Shown here one piece after another: positions 28,845 through 37,433 of a stretch of 64,000 bases of DNA. The notes beneath the pieces are model-generated. The model was not told where the DNA came from. It searched no databases and worked only from the letters and a program-made list of their open reading frames with translations. The position numbers and the translations under genes were made by a program. The stretch is taken from positions 1-64,000 of the IMG/VR virus record IMGVR_UViG_3300032397_000010. The stretch is one strand, 5' to 3'. The DNA is from a virus. How positions within the stretch are numbered: position 1 is the first letter of the stretch; each line of letters starts with the position of its first letter.

Positions 28845-29870
28845 ATGATGCTCGGTCTGTACACGAAGCTGTCCGAGAACGTCGCTCGCGTGTGGGACGC
28901 CCTCGCGGTGGGCACGCCAGCGATTCGCGGCATCGAGGACCGTCCCTTCGTGGGCTCGATCCTGAACCGGTACTACGCCGACGTCTCCTCCTTCCAGTTC
29001 GCGCTGGAGGACGACATCATGCACCACTTCGTCTCGTGGAGACGCTGCGGGGCCCCCACGTTCCGGCTGACGCATGGGCTCGCTTCGGGCCTGTTGCTGA
29101 CCGATCCGGCCCGCTTGCCGTGGTCAGAAGTTCGCTTGCCGTTCCCGTCGTTCGTCATCTCGCTGCCGCCGGGCGTGATCTTCTTCGACGACTTCGACGG
29201 ATCGATGATCGAGGCGACGTTCGTCACGATCAACGTGTTCAGCGTGCCGATGACCCGTGAGGAAGGCGAGGCTGTGTTCGATGCGATCGATGACAGCAGG
29301 ACGCTGCCTGTGGTGATCGAGCGCATCCGCTCGATGCGCTCTGGGCCGCAACTGATGATTCGCGTCTTCAGCGACGGCGACAAGGCGAAGCTTTACTACA
29401 TGGCCCCGGTCCCGACCGACCCCGCAACGACGGTGCAGGAGGTCTTCGGGTTCGAGAACGACGACGGCATGCTCACCTCGCGCGACCACGCGGCGAACCG
29501 TGCCGTGGGACGGATCATCGTCGGCCTGTCGCAGTACCTGACGACCCACGACGAGGGCGGGGATCCCACCTGGACGCCCCGCGCGAAGCCGCAGGGACGG
29601 GCACACGGAGGCCACGCCTGGGACGTGGGCCGCGCTGTGAAGCTCTCTAGAGAGGTCCGCGAGGCGGCTGCGTCGTACACGCGGGAGCCCGGCAGCGAGG
29701 CCTGGAAGGTGTCGTCTCGGCACGTCGTGCGGGGGCACATGCATGGGTACTGGCACGGGCCGAGGAATGACCCGTCGAGGCGCGAGAAGCGCCTGCAGTG
29801 GATTGCTCCGTTCTGGCGGGGCCCGACGGACGGTCCGGTGGTGCAACGTCTCTACGACGCGGAGGAGTGA
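28845..29870 (+). CDS. AcrVA2-like protein (tentative)
   Basis: The 341-residue product has an N-terminal half with LPWSEVRLPFPSFVISLPPG. The C-terminal block has SSRHVVRGHMHGYWHGP, then LQWIAPFWRG. The V-x-G-H-x(2)-x-W and W-(I/V)-x-P-(F/Y)-x-x-G order resembles the AcrVA2 family, first known as an anti-Cas12a protein that triggers loss of cas12a mRNA; homologs are widespread in phages and plasmids with no tested activity. The start is the first of two adjacent ATGs. No other anti-defence gene is recognisable nearby. Family assignment rests on memory of the motif only. Confidence 0.4.
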   Translation: MMLGLYTKLSENVARVWDALAVGTPAIRGIEDRPFVGSILNRYYADVSSFQFALEDDIMHHFVSWRRCGAPTFRLTHGLASGLLLTDPARLPWSEVRLPFPSFVISLPPGVIFFDDFDGSMIEATFVTINVFSVPMTREEGEAVFDAIDDSRTLPVVIERIRSMRSGPQLMIRVFSDGDKAKLYYMAPVPTDPATTVQEVFGFENDDGMLTSRDHAANRAVGRIIVGLSQYLTTHDEGGDPTWTPRAKPQGRAHGGHAWDVGRAVKLSREVREAAASYTREPGSEAWKVSSRHVVRGHMHGYWHGPRNDPSRREKRLQWIAPFWRGPTDGPVVQRLYDAEE

Positions 29871-29873
29871 ACG

Positions 29874-30212
29874 ATGAGCTACGACATCACGATCGCGCAG
29901 CAATGCCCGCACTGCGGGCACACGGACTCGTTCGAGTGGGATCCGACGTACAACCTCCGGGAGATGTTCGTCGAGGCCTTCGGCGGCAACGGCGTGCGCG
30001 ACTTCGACGGCAAGAAAGGTAGCGAGGTGCTGCCGGTGCTCGAGCGCGCGCTCGTTGACATGCGCGCTCGCCCGGACCACTACCGCAAGCTCGACTCGCC
30101 CAACGGCTGGGGGACGTTCGACAGCGACATCCCGGAGGTCAGCGTCCCCGCGTGCGTCGAGCGGTTCGCGGAGGCGTGTCGCCGGATGCCCGATGCGCTC
30201 GTGAAGGTGTAG
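29874..30212 (+). CDS. Conserved phage hypothetical protein with N-terminal CxxC
   Basis: The 112-residue product begins MSYDITIAQQCPHCGHTDSF and has TYNLREMFVEAF, then SPNGWGTFD near residue 80. It fits a widespread small phage family (MSYDI start, TYN...M...AL motif) of unknown role. The CPHCGH knuckle could bind metal, though only one pair is visible. Confidence 0.75.
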   Translation: MSYDITIAQQCPHCGHTDSFEWDPTYNLREMFVEAFGGNGVRDFDGKKGSEVLPVLERALVDMRARPDHYRKLDSPNGWGTFDSDIPEVSVPACVERFAEACRRMPDALVKV

Positions 30213-30221
30213 AGGAGGTCG

Positions 30222-30632
30222 ATGACGATGGAAAATCAGGCTGTACGAATGAACCGCGCCACCCGGCGTTGGCAGGAACGGAAGATCGCGGCGCTCGAGG
30301 CGCAGGCCCGCGTGGCTGCGTTGGGTCGGGCGGCGCGTGATCGGGCTCGAGAAGCCCAGAGCGCCTCCGAGGTAGCCTTGGACGCGGCTGCCCAGGCGGA
30401 TCGGCATGCCGAGAACGTGAGGAAGCGTCTCGCCGAGGCGGAGGCAGCGGAGCAGGTACGCGTCGAGGCTGTCCTGGCGATCCAGGTCGCGCATGCTGCG
30501 GCTGCGCAAGAGGCTGAGTCGGCGCGCAGGTGCGTCGAGGAGGCACAGGAGGCCGCCAAGCTGGCATTCGAGGCGGTACAGCGGGCGCTTGCAGCGGCAC
30601 ATCGTGCCGAGAGCGAGGCCAGGGGTATCTGA
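30222..30632 (+). CDS. Alanine-rich coiled-coil protein
   Basis: The 136-residue product is almost entirely Ala/Glu/Arg heptads (ALEAQARVAALGRAARDRAR, AENVRKRLAEAEAAEQVRVE). It is basic at the N terminus (MNRATRRWQERK). Probably a rod-like dimer; function unknown. GGAGG upstream and TGATG overlap downstream. Confidence 0.72.
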   Translation: MTMENQAVRMNRATRRWQERKIAALEAQARVAALGRAARDRAREAQSASEVALDAAAQADRHAENVRKRLAEAEAAEQVRVEAVLAIQVAHAAAAQEAESARRCVEEAQEAAKLAFEAVQRALAAAHRAESEARGI

Positions 30633-31030
30633 TGTACCCGACTAACGACGGCTTGTACCTGACCGACGACCGGTACTTCGTCGCGCTGAAGCGTCTGCGC
30701 GCCCGGATCGCGGGCGGGCTGGCGCTGACCTTCCACGATGACGACACGGTCGGCAGCAAGAGCACCGAGTGCTCGTGGGGGCTGTGCTCGCACGAGAAGG
30801 AGGCGTGGCCGGACGCCGAGGACCAACTGTTCGAGGACGACTTCAGGAAGCACGGTCGCATCGCGCCGAAGTACCAGCGGCAGGGGCAGACATGCCCGTT
30901 CGATGCGAACCCATCCCGACTCGGAAGTCCCAACGGGTGCTTCTACGACTGCATGGTGTTCCAGCGAAGCAAGCCGACGCCGACGCGGGAGCAGGCACTG
31001 GCTCTGTACGACGAAAGGATCCGACGATGA
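30632..31030 (+). CDS. Hypothetical protein with several cysteines
   Basis: The 132-residue product has TECSWGLCSHEKEAWPDAED in the middle and CPFDANPSRLGSPNGCFYDC near the C terminus. Five cysteines in Cys-x(n)-Cys pairs may bind metal. No family recognised. Confidence 0.7.
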   Translation: MYPTNDGLYLTDDRYFVALKRLRARIAGGLALTFHDDDTVGSKSTECSWGLCSHEKEAWPDAEDQLFEDDFRKHGRIAPKYQRQGQTCPFDANPSRLGSPNGCFYDCMVFQRSKPTPTREQALALYDERIRR

Positions 31031-31359
31031 AGAAGCTCTTGCTCGTGGTGTTGTTCCTGACCGCGTGCGGTCCGACCGCGCCGGACCGAGGCCAGTTCAC
31101 GCCCAGCGAACTCGCGGAAGGATGGCGGTGCGAAGACTACGTGCCCAACACCTTCACCGGTCTCGGAAACTGCGACTACGCATGCCCAGGCCTCGCCGGA
31201 GCGTGCTACGCGCGCGCCGAGGCATGGTGCTTCACGTCGCCGGAGTTGCTCCGGTTCCCTCATCGCCAGTGCTGGACGACGGAGGCGCTGTGCGTGAACG
31301 CGAGAGACGTCACGAGCGCGGCGATCCAGGACAAGAGCCTGTGCGGGCTCGTGCCGTGA
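31027..31359 (+). CDS. Phage lipoprotein, Cys-rich
   Basis: The 110-residue product has a typical lipoprotein signal: MKKLLLVVLFLTACGP with lipobox LTAC and acceptor Cys14. The mature part carries about eight cysteines (CEDYV, CDYACPG, CYARAEAWC, CWTTEALC, CGL), likely disulfide-bonded outside the cytoplasm. Phage lipoproteins often act in superinfection exclusion or lysis control; which applies here is unknown. ATGA overlap upstream and TGATG downstream. Confidence 0.82.
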   Translation: MKKLLLVVLFLTACGPTAPDRGQFTPSELAEGWRCEDYVPNTFTGLGNCDYACPGLAGACYARAEAWCFTSPELLRFPHRQCWTTEALCVNARDVTSAAIQDKSLCGLVP

Positions 31360-31484
31360 TGGTCTGGCTGTGGCTGTGCGTGAAGTGCGGATCGATCCTG
31401 TTGTCGCTGCATGACGCGCGGCACCACGAGCATGCCGCGCGCGTGATCAAGTGGCAGGTCGATGACGCGTACCTGTCGGACTAG
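31359..31484 (+). CDS. 41-residue protein with Cys/His cluster
   Basis: The small product MVWLWLCVKCGSILLSLH... continues DARHHEHAARVIKWQVDD. CxxC followed by His-rich segments could form a single zinc finger. TGATG start overlap with the lipoprotein stop. Its end overlaps the stop of the convergent gene 31481-32164 by 4 bases, leaving no space for a terminator. Confidence 0.6.
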   Translation: MVWLWLCVKCGSILLSLHDARHHEHAARVIKWQVDDAYLSD

Positions 31485-32164
31485 AAGGTTCCCTTCTTGA
31501 AGCGTGGATCGCGCATCGCTCGGTTGAATTCTGCGTTGAACTCCCGGATCTGCTTCGGGGTCATCTTCTTCCAGTCACCGCTCTTGGTCTGTCGCGTGCC
31601 GCGCGGCTTCTTGCGGGCCGGAGGCTCCACGCACGCCAGCAACTTCGCGTAGTAGTCCGGCACCTCGCGCAGGTGCGCGAATACGATACGGGACGTGGTG
31701 ACCTCGTTGCCGCCGGTCACGTCCCGATGCTCGAGTTCGACGGGGTAGCCGAGGCGGAACTCCGTGAGGTCCAGCGACTTCGGGAGGTACTTCGCCGGAA
31801 CCTTCGCGAGGATCCGTCGGGCCTGTGCGAGCGTGAGCTTCTTCATCGGGTTCTTCCTCGGCGATTCTTCCTTCAGACACTTCTTGCACAGGTAGTCGCC
31901 ATGCCACGGGCTACTCTCGGCCACCTCTCCGCCTTCCTCGACGGAGTGCGCCGGAAAGATCGCCGCGCGCCGACCGCACCGTGGGCACGGCTTCATCTCC
32001 ACGTACCTCCCGCCCTGGCGCGCCTGTTCCCGCTGCTGCTCTTCCAGCGACAGGTCTTGCACGATCTTGGCGCGGCGTCCGAGACGGTAGGCTGCCGCCG
32101 ATGCGGCGCGGTAGCTGCGGTGGCGGCCGACCTCCAGGTCGTCGATCTTGATCACCCAGGCCAT
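31481..32164 (-). CDS. Hypothetical protein with zinc knuckles, R-x-NP motif and DUF5661-like segment
   Basis: I start at ATG 32164 (227 residues). Order: a small N-terminal domain; a CPRCGRR...CKKC zinc ribbon near residues 60-98; PRKNPMKK (R-x-NP motif); a helix-rich part. ELEHRDVTGGNEVTTSRIVF followed by AHLREVPDYYAKL resembles the phage DUF5661-like pattern (EHT...A..IA.DHL.E.P.YY..L). The basic C terminus is typical of nucleic-acid or virion contact. Function unknown. It overlaps the 3D-domain gene by 13 bases. Confidence 0.7.
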   Translation of the reverse strand: MAWVIKIDDLEVGRHRSYRAASAAAYRLGRRAKIVQDLSLEEQQREQARQGGRYVEMKPCPRCGRRAAIFPAHSVEEGGEVAESSPWHGDYLCKKCLKEESPRKNPMKKLTLAQARRILAKVPAKYLPKSLDLTEFRLGYPVELEHRDVTGGNEVTTSRIVFAHLREVPDYYAKLLACVEPPARKKPRGTRQTKSGDWKKMTPKQIREFNAEFNRAMRDPRFKKGTF

Positions 32165-32844
32165 GTCTTCTTGCCCTTCATCGTCCGGTACAAGTACCAC
32201 GCCCCGGCCCCGGCGATGCCCAGCAGGGCGATCGTCTCGAGCGCGCCGAGGCTACCGCTGCTGCCGCTGCCGACCACAAGCAGGTCCATGCGGCTGCGAG
32301 TCGGATAGATCCTGGAGAGGGCCTCGTACATCGCCTGCGTGCCTGCGAAGATGTCGACGTGGCCGTACGACCCTGGTCGGTTCGTGAAGCCCCCGGTGTC
32401 GCCCGCGACGAACCAGCCGTCATGGACGAACCCGCCTAGCGTCCCGACGCGCGGGATGGCGACGCCGTCCCACTGCCGGATGTAGACCCGCGATCCGTAC
32501 GGGATGACGTGGCGATCAACGGCGAGGGTCCGTAGTGGCTCGAGGGGGCGTCCTTGGACGCCGACGCCCCACAGGTTGCTCGGTGGCAGGACCGTGTAGC
32601 AAGGCGACCCCTGGTAGCCCGCCACGTCGTAGTGCGTGGTGCCGCAGTCGTTCCCGGCGACGTTGATCACGCGGCCGTCCCTGAGCCTGCCGGACCCCTC
32701 GATGAACAGGGCGTCCGCATACGCCTGGGGAACCGTCGCGATGACGCCTCCGGCCCGGTCGGTAAGCTGGACGGTCGCACCGCCGCTGTAGTGGGCTTCG
32801 TCCGGCGTGAGGTAGTACGTGTTCCAGCCGACGATCGCGGGCAT
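32152..32844 (-). CDS. 3D-domain cell-wall protein with C-terminal membrane anchor
   Basis: The 230-residue product contains a 3D (three-aspartate) double-psi barrel, as in MltA-type lytic transglycosylases and resuscitation factors. Asp110 lies in LAVDRHVIPYGSRVYI, Asp149 in VAGDTGG and Asp164 in GHVDIF. There is no signal peptide. A C-terminal membrane segment (residues ~202-219, LETIALLGIAGAGAWYLY) is followed by a basic tail. Known 3D proteins cleave peptidoglycan glycan strands. Inference: a wall-cleaving enzyme for entry or lysis, tethered by its tail. The start is leaderless-type (TGGTAGCAT six bases upstream), divergent from 32891. Confidence 0.85.
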   Translation of the reverse strand: MPAIVGWNTYYLTPDEAHYSGGATVQLTDRAGGVIATVPQAYADALFIEGSGRLRDGRVINVAGNDCGTTHYDVAGYQGSPCYTVLPPSNLWGVGVQGRPLEPLRTLAVDRHVIPYGSRVYIRQWDGVAIPRVGTLGGFVHDGWFVAGDTGGFTNRPGSYGHVDIFAGTQAMYEALSRIYPTRSRMDLLVVGSGSSGSLGALETIALLGIAGAGAWYLYRTMKGKKTWPG

Positions 32845-32850
32845 GGCGCG

Positions 32851-32859
32851 ATGCTACCA
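32851..32859 (-). promoter_or_regulatory. Extended -10 promoter box, leaderless type
   Basis: TG-G-TAGCAT on the minus strand, six bases before the ATG at 32844; faces the promoter at 32875. Confidence 0.6.
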
Positions 32860-32874
32860 TCGCTGCGGCGGCCG

Positions 32875-32883
32875 TAGTACCCT
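32875..32883 (+). promoter_or_regulatory. -10 promoter box (TAG-TACCCT), leaderless type
   Basis: TACCCT (32878-32883) ends seven bases before the ATG at 32891. The two divergent starts lie only 46 bases apart. Confidence 0.55.
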
Positions 32884-32890
32884 CGTGCCG

Positions 32891-33658
32891 ATGTCTACCC
32901 AGCACAACTTCGGCCCCGTCGGGATCATCGCCCCGAGCACGGCCGAATTGCCTGACGCCAGACTCCTGCCTCTCGGCAACTACTTCGTATCCGAATCCGA
33001 CGGCAAGACCTACTTCGTGGTGCGGGGCGTTGGCGGAGTCCACACCTGGAAGCTCGTCTCTGGCGGCGGCGGGGCCCCCCTCTCGAACCTTGCTCCCCTG
33101 CCCGTCGGCACGACGTCTCCGGGCACGGGGGTCGAGGCGTCGCGCAACGACCACGTCCATGCTCACGGCAACCAGCCCGGAGGCTCGCTCCACGATCTGG
33201 TGATAGCCGATCCGGGTGGTGTGGCCGGGTTCATGTCGGGCCTGCAGGCTGCTCAGCTTGCGGCGCTGGTTGCCGCGCTCACTCCGCCGCCGCTCTTCCT
33301 GTACGTGCCCGGAGTGGTTCTCGGCGATCTGGTCACCATCGTCTCGCCCGATACGGTCGGGAAAGCCGACGCCACGTTAACGGCGACGATGCCAGCGATC
33401 GGATTCGTCACGTCGTTCCCCGACGCAACACACCTCACGATCGTCATGGTGGGTTCTCTTTCCGGGTTCGTCGGTCTCGTACCAGGAACGAGCTACTACG
33501 TCGACAACGCGGTGCCGGGCGGCGTCACAAGCAACGTCGGCAACGGATACCTCGGCGCTCCGTTCGTCACCGGCAACGTGATTCAGAAGATCGGTGTTGC
33601 GATAAACCCCACGACGATGCTCGTCGCGATGGGAAGCGAAGATACGCTCGGCGTGTAA
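32891..33658 (+). CDS. Structural protein with QHNFGP anchor module
   Basis: The 255-residue product begins with the shared module: STQHNFGPVGII, LLPLGNYFVSE, TYFVVRGVGG, HTWK. A Gly-rich linker and a second segment follow (ASRNDHVHAHGNQPGG...LHDLV). That ASRNDHxHAHGxQ...LH motif is frequent in phage fibre and virion proteins just before a trimerisation or shaft region. The C-terminal ~130 residues are a Val/Thr/Gly-rich beta domain. It starts at ATG 32891 behind TACCCT with no Shine-Dalgarno sequence. Likely a virion protein encoded at the head of the 33-42 kb structural block. Confidence 0.78.
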   Translation: MSTQHNFGPVGIIAPSTAELPDARLLPLGNYFVSESDGKTYFVVRGVGGVHTWKLVSGGGGAPLSNLAPLPVGTTSPGTGVEASRNDHVHAHGNQPGGSLHDLVIADPGGVAGFMSGLQAAQLAALVAALTPPPLFLYVPGVVLGDLVTIVSPDTVGKADATLTATMPAIGFVTSFPDATHLTIVMVGSLSGFVGLVPGTSYYVDNAVPGGVTSNVGNGYLGAPFVTGNVIQKIGVAINPTTMLVAMGSEDTLGV

Positions 33659-33668
33659 GGAGAGTCAG

Positions 33669-33887
33669 ATGGCGCGATTCAAGTATCTGGGCGAGGTTCC
33701 ACGACCGACAGTAGTCATCACCTATGGACCTTGCACGACGATCAACATTCCCAAGAAGGACGGAACCACACAGGCAGTGGTTGGTCCTCCTGGCGGATTC
33801 GTGATCGGGGCTGATATCGGTGTCGATATCACAGATGAGCGATCGTTGCGTGTGATGGAAGCAGATCCAAGGTTCGCGAAAATCTAA
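33669..33887 (+). CDS. Small beta-rich protein, probably structural
   Basis: The 72-residue product (MARFKYLGEVPRPTVVITYG...) has GPPGGFVIGADIGVDITDER and a short C-terminal helix with EADPRF. This pattern is seen in small phage structural proteins that decorate or plug the particle. AAGGAGAG precedes the ATG. It sits between two virion-like genes. Confidence 0.65.
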   Translation: MARFKYLGEVPRPTVVITYGPCTTINIPKKDGTTQAVVGPPGGFVIGADIGVDITDERSLRVMEADPRFAKI

Positions 33888-33939
33888 GCATCGCTTCGAT
33901 CACGGCCTGCAAACAGTTTTTACTCGGAGATAAATCGTC

Positions 33940-36900
33940 ATGGCAAATCGCGCATTGATCAATATTGCTGGGATTACCCAGCAGATCCAAAACGGTAACT
34001 CGCTCTACGTCGGTGACGCCGTCGAGCGTGCACCGACGACACCCGGATCACTCGGTGTCGGAACAACGACATCTACCACGATCCTGAACCTCGGTACCGG
34101 AACAGCCGTTACACAGGTCGATATCGGCACCGGGGCGTTGGTCGCCAGCATCAACATCGGCACCGGCATGGCTCTGGGTGACACCATCACGCTCGGTGGC
34201 GGAGGTGTCGGCGGGTCGCTGACGCGAGTCGCTGGTGACTTCGAGGTCGTCGGCGCAGAGACGATTCTAGGTCCTTCTACTTTCGCAGATACGATCATCA
34301 TCGGTGACGGAACAGGGACCGACACGCTGTCGTTCTTCACTGGACCATACCCGAATGGCGGCTATCTCGGATCGGTCGCCAATCCGAATGTCAGCTTCCT
34401 GCCTGAGGTTGCTCACGTACTCAACGTCGGGCAGAGCACGACAGCAGCAACCCCTGGTTATGCCCTCACCATCCAAGGCGGCAAGGGTGTAAACAGCGCA
34501 ACTCTCGCTCGGGAAGGTGGCACGTTGGCACTGACCGGCGGAGCGGGCGGCGACTACTCTGGCCTCGCTGGCAGTTCTGGCTTCGGCGCGGACCTGCAAC
34601 TTCACGGCGGAAACGCTGGGTTGGCTGGCACTGGTGCCGGTAACTACGGCGGGCAGGTGGAAATCCTGGGTGGCGCGGCTACCGGAACGGGCCTTTACCC
34701 TGGTGGCAACGTATCGATCCAGGGTGGTCTGTCCGCCTCGGGACCGACCGGCCAGATTCACATCGGTGACGCGACCGCATCGCTGCTTTACATCGGTAAC
34801 GCCTCTGCCACGACGGACTTCCAAGGCAACCTGACCTCCGGCAACGGGACGATCAACTTCGCTGCGAACGGCACGTCGTCGATTTCGACGACTGCTAGCT
34901 CGATGACGCTCGACGGCTTCACGGGCGTCTCGCTCAGGAAGAACGGGGTGCAGCTTCTCGACGCCGGGATCTCGGCTGTAAGCACAGTCACAGTGACTGG
35001 CGCGCTGTCGCAGTCAGGTGGAGCGATCAACCTCACCGGCAACGCCGCTTCGGAGATCAAGACGTCTCTGGGTGCCGGAAGGACTCTGATAATCTCTGGC
35101 GGAGCGAGCGGGCCAGGAATCGCGATGACCGTCACGACTGCTGACGCAGCGCCGGAAACACCAGCAAGAGACACACAGGTGACTGCTGGTGTCGGTGGTG
35201 CTACTGCCGGTGCGCTGGCGGGCGGTCTCGGCGGATCCGTGTACATCAACGGATCGACCGGAGGTGCCGGATCTGTAACCAAGGCGGCTGGTGATGGTGG
35301 TTCTGCCAACTTCAACGCTGGCGATGCTGGCGCTGCGAATACTGGTGCTGGAGCAGTCGGCGGCACGGTGTGGGTGGACGCTGGTCTCAGCACGAACGGC
35401 GGAGCGAACGGTGTCATCAACATCGGCACGTCGAAAGCCGAGAAGGTCACGATCGGTCGCACTGGCAAGACCGTCGAGATCGGTGGCAACCTGTCGATCC
35501 TCGGGACGTTCTACACGAACTCTGTTGATCGGCTGACAGCGGGCACGCTGACGCTCGGACCGGCGACCGCCACGCTGGTCGAGATCGGAAGCTCCGGCGC
35601 TCCTACATCAGTGCTCGGAGAACTGGACTTCAGTGCTGACATCGTCGGCAAGAAGGAGATCAATCACTCGATCTATGTTGCCGCGTCAACAACGGCGGAC
35701 GAGGATGGCGGGTCGCTGTCGGCGTACGGCGGAAACAGCAGCAGCGGTGGCGTTTCCGCGAACGGCGGCAGCATCACCATCGCTGGCGGTAACTCGCTTG
35801 CGACGGATGGTAACGGCGGAGGCGTCGGCATCGACGGTGGAGCAAAGGCTGGTACTGGTGTCGGCGGCAGCGTCACAATCGGCAAGACAAACGCTCCGGT
35901 AGTCCAGTTGGGGCATGCGTCCATCGGTGTTCTCACGGTCCAGAGTCTCGCAGGCGGATGGAATTCAGCGAACGCTGGCGCTTCGTCGCTGACGTTCAAC
36001 GGAGCGGGCAGCGCGTCTTCGTATCTTGAGTTTCAGATCCTGGGCAACCAACTGCTCAAGATCGGCGGACCAGACGCGTCCGCATCCGTGATGACCGGCG
36101 GCTTCACACTTCAGCCCGGCGTAGGAGGCGGCACTGGAGGCTTCTTCAATCTCACGGGAGGTACCACGCTCGCTTCGTTCCTCAAGACGCAGCAACCTAT
36201 CGCTGGCACAGCATCGGCCAGCAAGGGCATCACCGTCGCGGTTGGTCAGGGTGCCAATTCGACCGGTGGCGCATCCGGTGCTGGTGGCGTTCTCGCTTTG
36301 GCGGGCGGCAAGGGCGGCAGTGCGTTCGGTCCTGCTGGAACCTCCAGCCTCGGCGGATCTGCGTCGCTGACGGGCGGTGCCGGTGGTGACGGAACCGCAG
36401 CTCAGACGGCGAAGGACGGAGGAACTGTCACCGTGGCCGGTGGTGACGCTGGCGCGGCACCCAGCGTGGGCGCTGACGGAGGCCTCGCGACGCTGCGCGG
36501 CGGAGCGGCTACCGGCAACGGTCTCGGTGGCAACGTGTCCATCCAGGGCGGTCTCGGCGCGGGTCTCGGTGCTCCCGGCAGCATCAGCATCGGCACCACG
36601 GCATCGAAGAACATCACGATCGGCAACACCGGGACGACCGACCAGTTGGCGATTGACGGCGACGGTGTTCGCATCAACGGCGTCACGCAGCTCACGCTTC
36701 AGGCCAACAACGCCGATCTCCTGATCGGCACTGCTGCCACGATGACGATCCAGAACGGCGTGACGCTGACATGCACCCCTGGTGTTGGCGGCGGTATGAT
36801 CGACCTACCGAAGAACTTCCAGGTCTTCGGGGTATCGACAGCATACGCCAACCCCGGAACTGGCGCTGGCTTCGGTCAGGTCACGGCCGACAACCTGAAC

Positions 36901-37371
36901 ACGCTCACGGCGGGTTCCGGTTCGCTCGCTGACTCGCTGCACTATCATACGACCGGTGGCGCGTCGTCGATGGCAGTCACTCTCAACACCAGCACGAACA
37001 GCGTCACGGCGGGTCAGTGCGTGTACGTTGATCCGGCAGCAACTGCCACCGCGAAGCAGGCGAAGGGTGTCATCACCGGCAACATGTGCCGTGTCGTCGG
37101 CATCAGGGAGGGCACTGCGAACAAGGTGACGGTCGCCGGTATCGTGACGGACGCTCTGTTCGTCGGATCTCTGACGCCTGCTCTTGGTGATGTCGCGTAC
37201 GTGTCGAACGTCGTCCCCGGCAGTCTCGTCAACACCACGGCTGGTTTCACAACTGTTGGTGTTGACGTGATTCAGCAGATGGGTTTCATCACCGATCTGA
37301 GGACGTACAACGGGACATCTGACCTCAAGATGTCGGTTCTGGTTCAGCCGCAGTTCGTCATGCAGGTCTGA
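33940..37371 (+). CDS. Giant repetitive fibre-like protein
   Basis: The 1143-residue product is rich in Gly, Thr, Ala and Ser, with dozens of imperfect repeats such as GG.ASG.G(G)N(V)SIQGG, (T)GGAGGDG and INIGT.KAEKVTIGRTGKT. This is typical of a long beta-helical or beta-solenoid fibre. Its N terminus (IAGITQQIQNGNSLYVGDAVE) is shared with the next gene, 37434-37988, so the two may dock at the same site. The C-terminal ~150 residues switch to a mixed domain (QCVYVDPAATATAKQAKGVI...) of a kind found at phage fibre tips. The 52-base upstream gap holds no clear promoter. Interpretation: host-contact fibre or virion surface protein. Confidence 0.78.
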   Translation: MANRALINIAGITQQIQNGNSLYVGDAVERAPTTPGSLGVGTTTSTTILNLGTGTAVTQVDIGTGALVASINIGTGMALGDTITLGGGGVGGSLTRVAGDFEVVGAETILGPSTFADTIIIGDGTGTDTLSFFTGPYPNGGYLGSVANPNVSFLPEVAHVLNVGQSTTAATPGYALTIQGGKGVNSATLAREGGTLALTGGAGGDYSGLAGSSGFGADLQLHGGNAGLAGTGAGNYGGQVEILGGAATGTGLYPGGNVSIQGGLSASGPTGQIHIGDATASLLYIGNASATTDFQGNLTSGNGTINFAANGTSSISTTASSMTLDGFTGVSLRKNGVQLLDAGISAVSTVTVTGALSQSGGAINLTGNAASEIKTSLGAGRTLIISGGASGPGIAMTVTTADAAPETPARDTQVTAGVGGATAGALAGGLGGSVYINGSTGGAGSVTKAAGDGGSANFNAGDAGAANTGAGAVGGTVWVDAGLSTNGGANGVINIGTSKAEKVTIGRTGKTVEIGGNLSILGTFYTNSVDRLTAGTLTLGPATATLVEIGSSGAPTSVLGELDFSADIVGKKEINHSIYVAASTTADEDGGSLSAYGGNSSSGGVSANGGSITIAGGNSLATDGNGGGVGIDGGAKAGTGVGGSVTIGKTNAPVVQLGHASIGVLTVQSLAGGWNSANAGASSLTFNGAGSASSYLEFQILGNQLLKIGGPDASASVMTGGFTLQPGVGGGTGGFFNLTGGTTLASFLKTQQPIAGTASASKGITVAVGQGANSTGGASGAGGVLALAGGKGGSAFGPAGTSSLGGSASLTGGAGGDGTAAQTAKDGGTVTVAGGDAGAAPSVGADGGLATLRGGAATGNGLGGNVSIQGGLGAGLGAPGSISIGTTASKNITIGNTGTTDQLAIDGDGVRINGVTQLTLQANNADLLIGTAATMTIQNGVTLTCTPGVGGGMIDLPKNFQVFGVSTAYANPGTGAGFGQVTADNLNTLTAGSGSLADSLHYHTTGGASSMAVTLNTSTNSVTAGQCVYVDPAATATAKQAKGVITGNMCRVVGIREGTANKVTVAGIVTDALFVGSLTPALGDVAYVSNVVPGSLVNTTAGFTTVGVDVIQQMGFITDLRTYNGTSDLKMSVLVQPQFVMQV

Positions 37372-37385
37372 TAGAGTAGGCTCCG

Positions 37386-37411
37386 GCCGGGCGGCGCTGA
37401 TGCCGCCCGGC
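37386..37411 (+). terminator. Strong GC hairpin after the 3.4-kb fibre gene
   Basis: GCCGGGCGGC (37386-37395) pairs perfectly with GCCGCCCGGC (37402-37411) around a 6-base loop. ATCTATTCT follows, a short pyrimidine-rich run. It lies 14 bases after the stop at 37371. The best intrinsic-terminator candidate in the window. Confidence 0.7.
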
Positions 37412-37433
37412 ATCTATTCTCAGGAGCAACGCG

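Noticed and set aside
29124-30602. 492-residue minus-strand open frame
   Set aside because: Shadow of several plus-strand genes; translation is Arg/Leu/Pro-rich without pattern.
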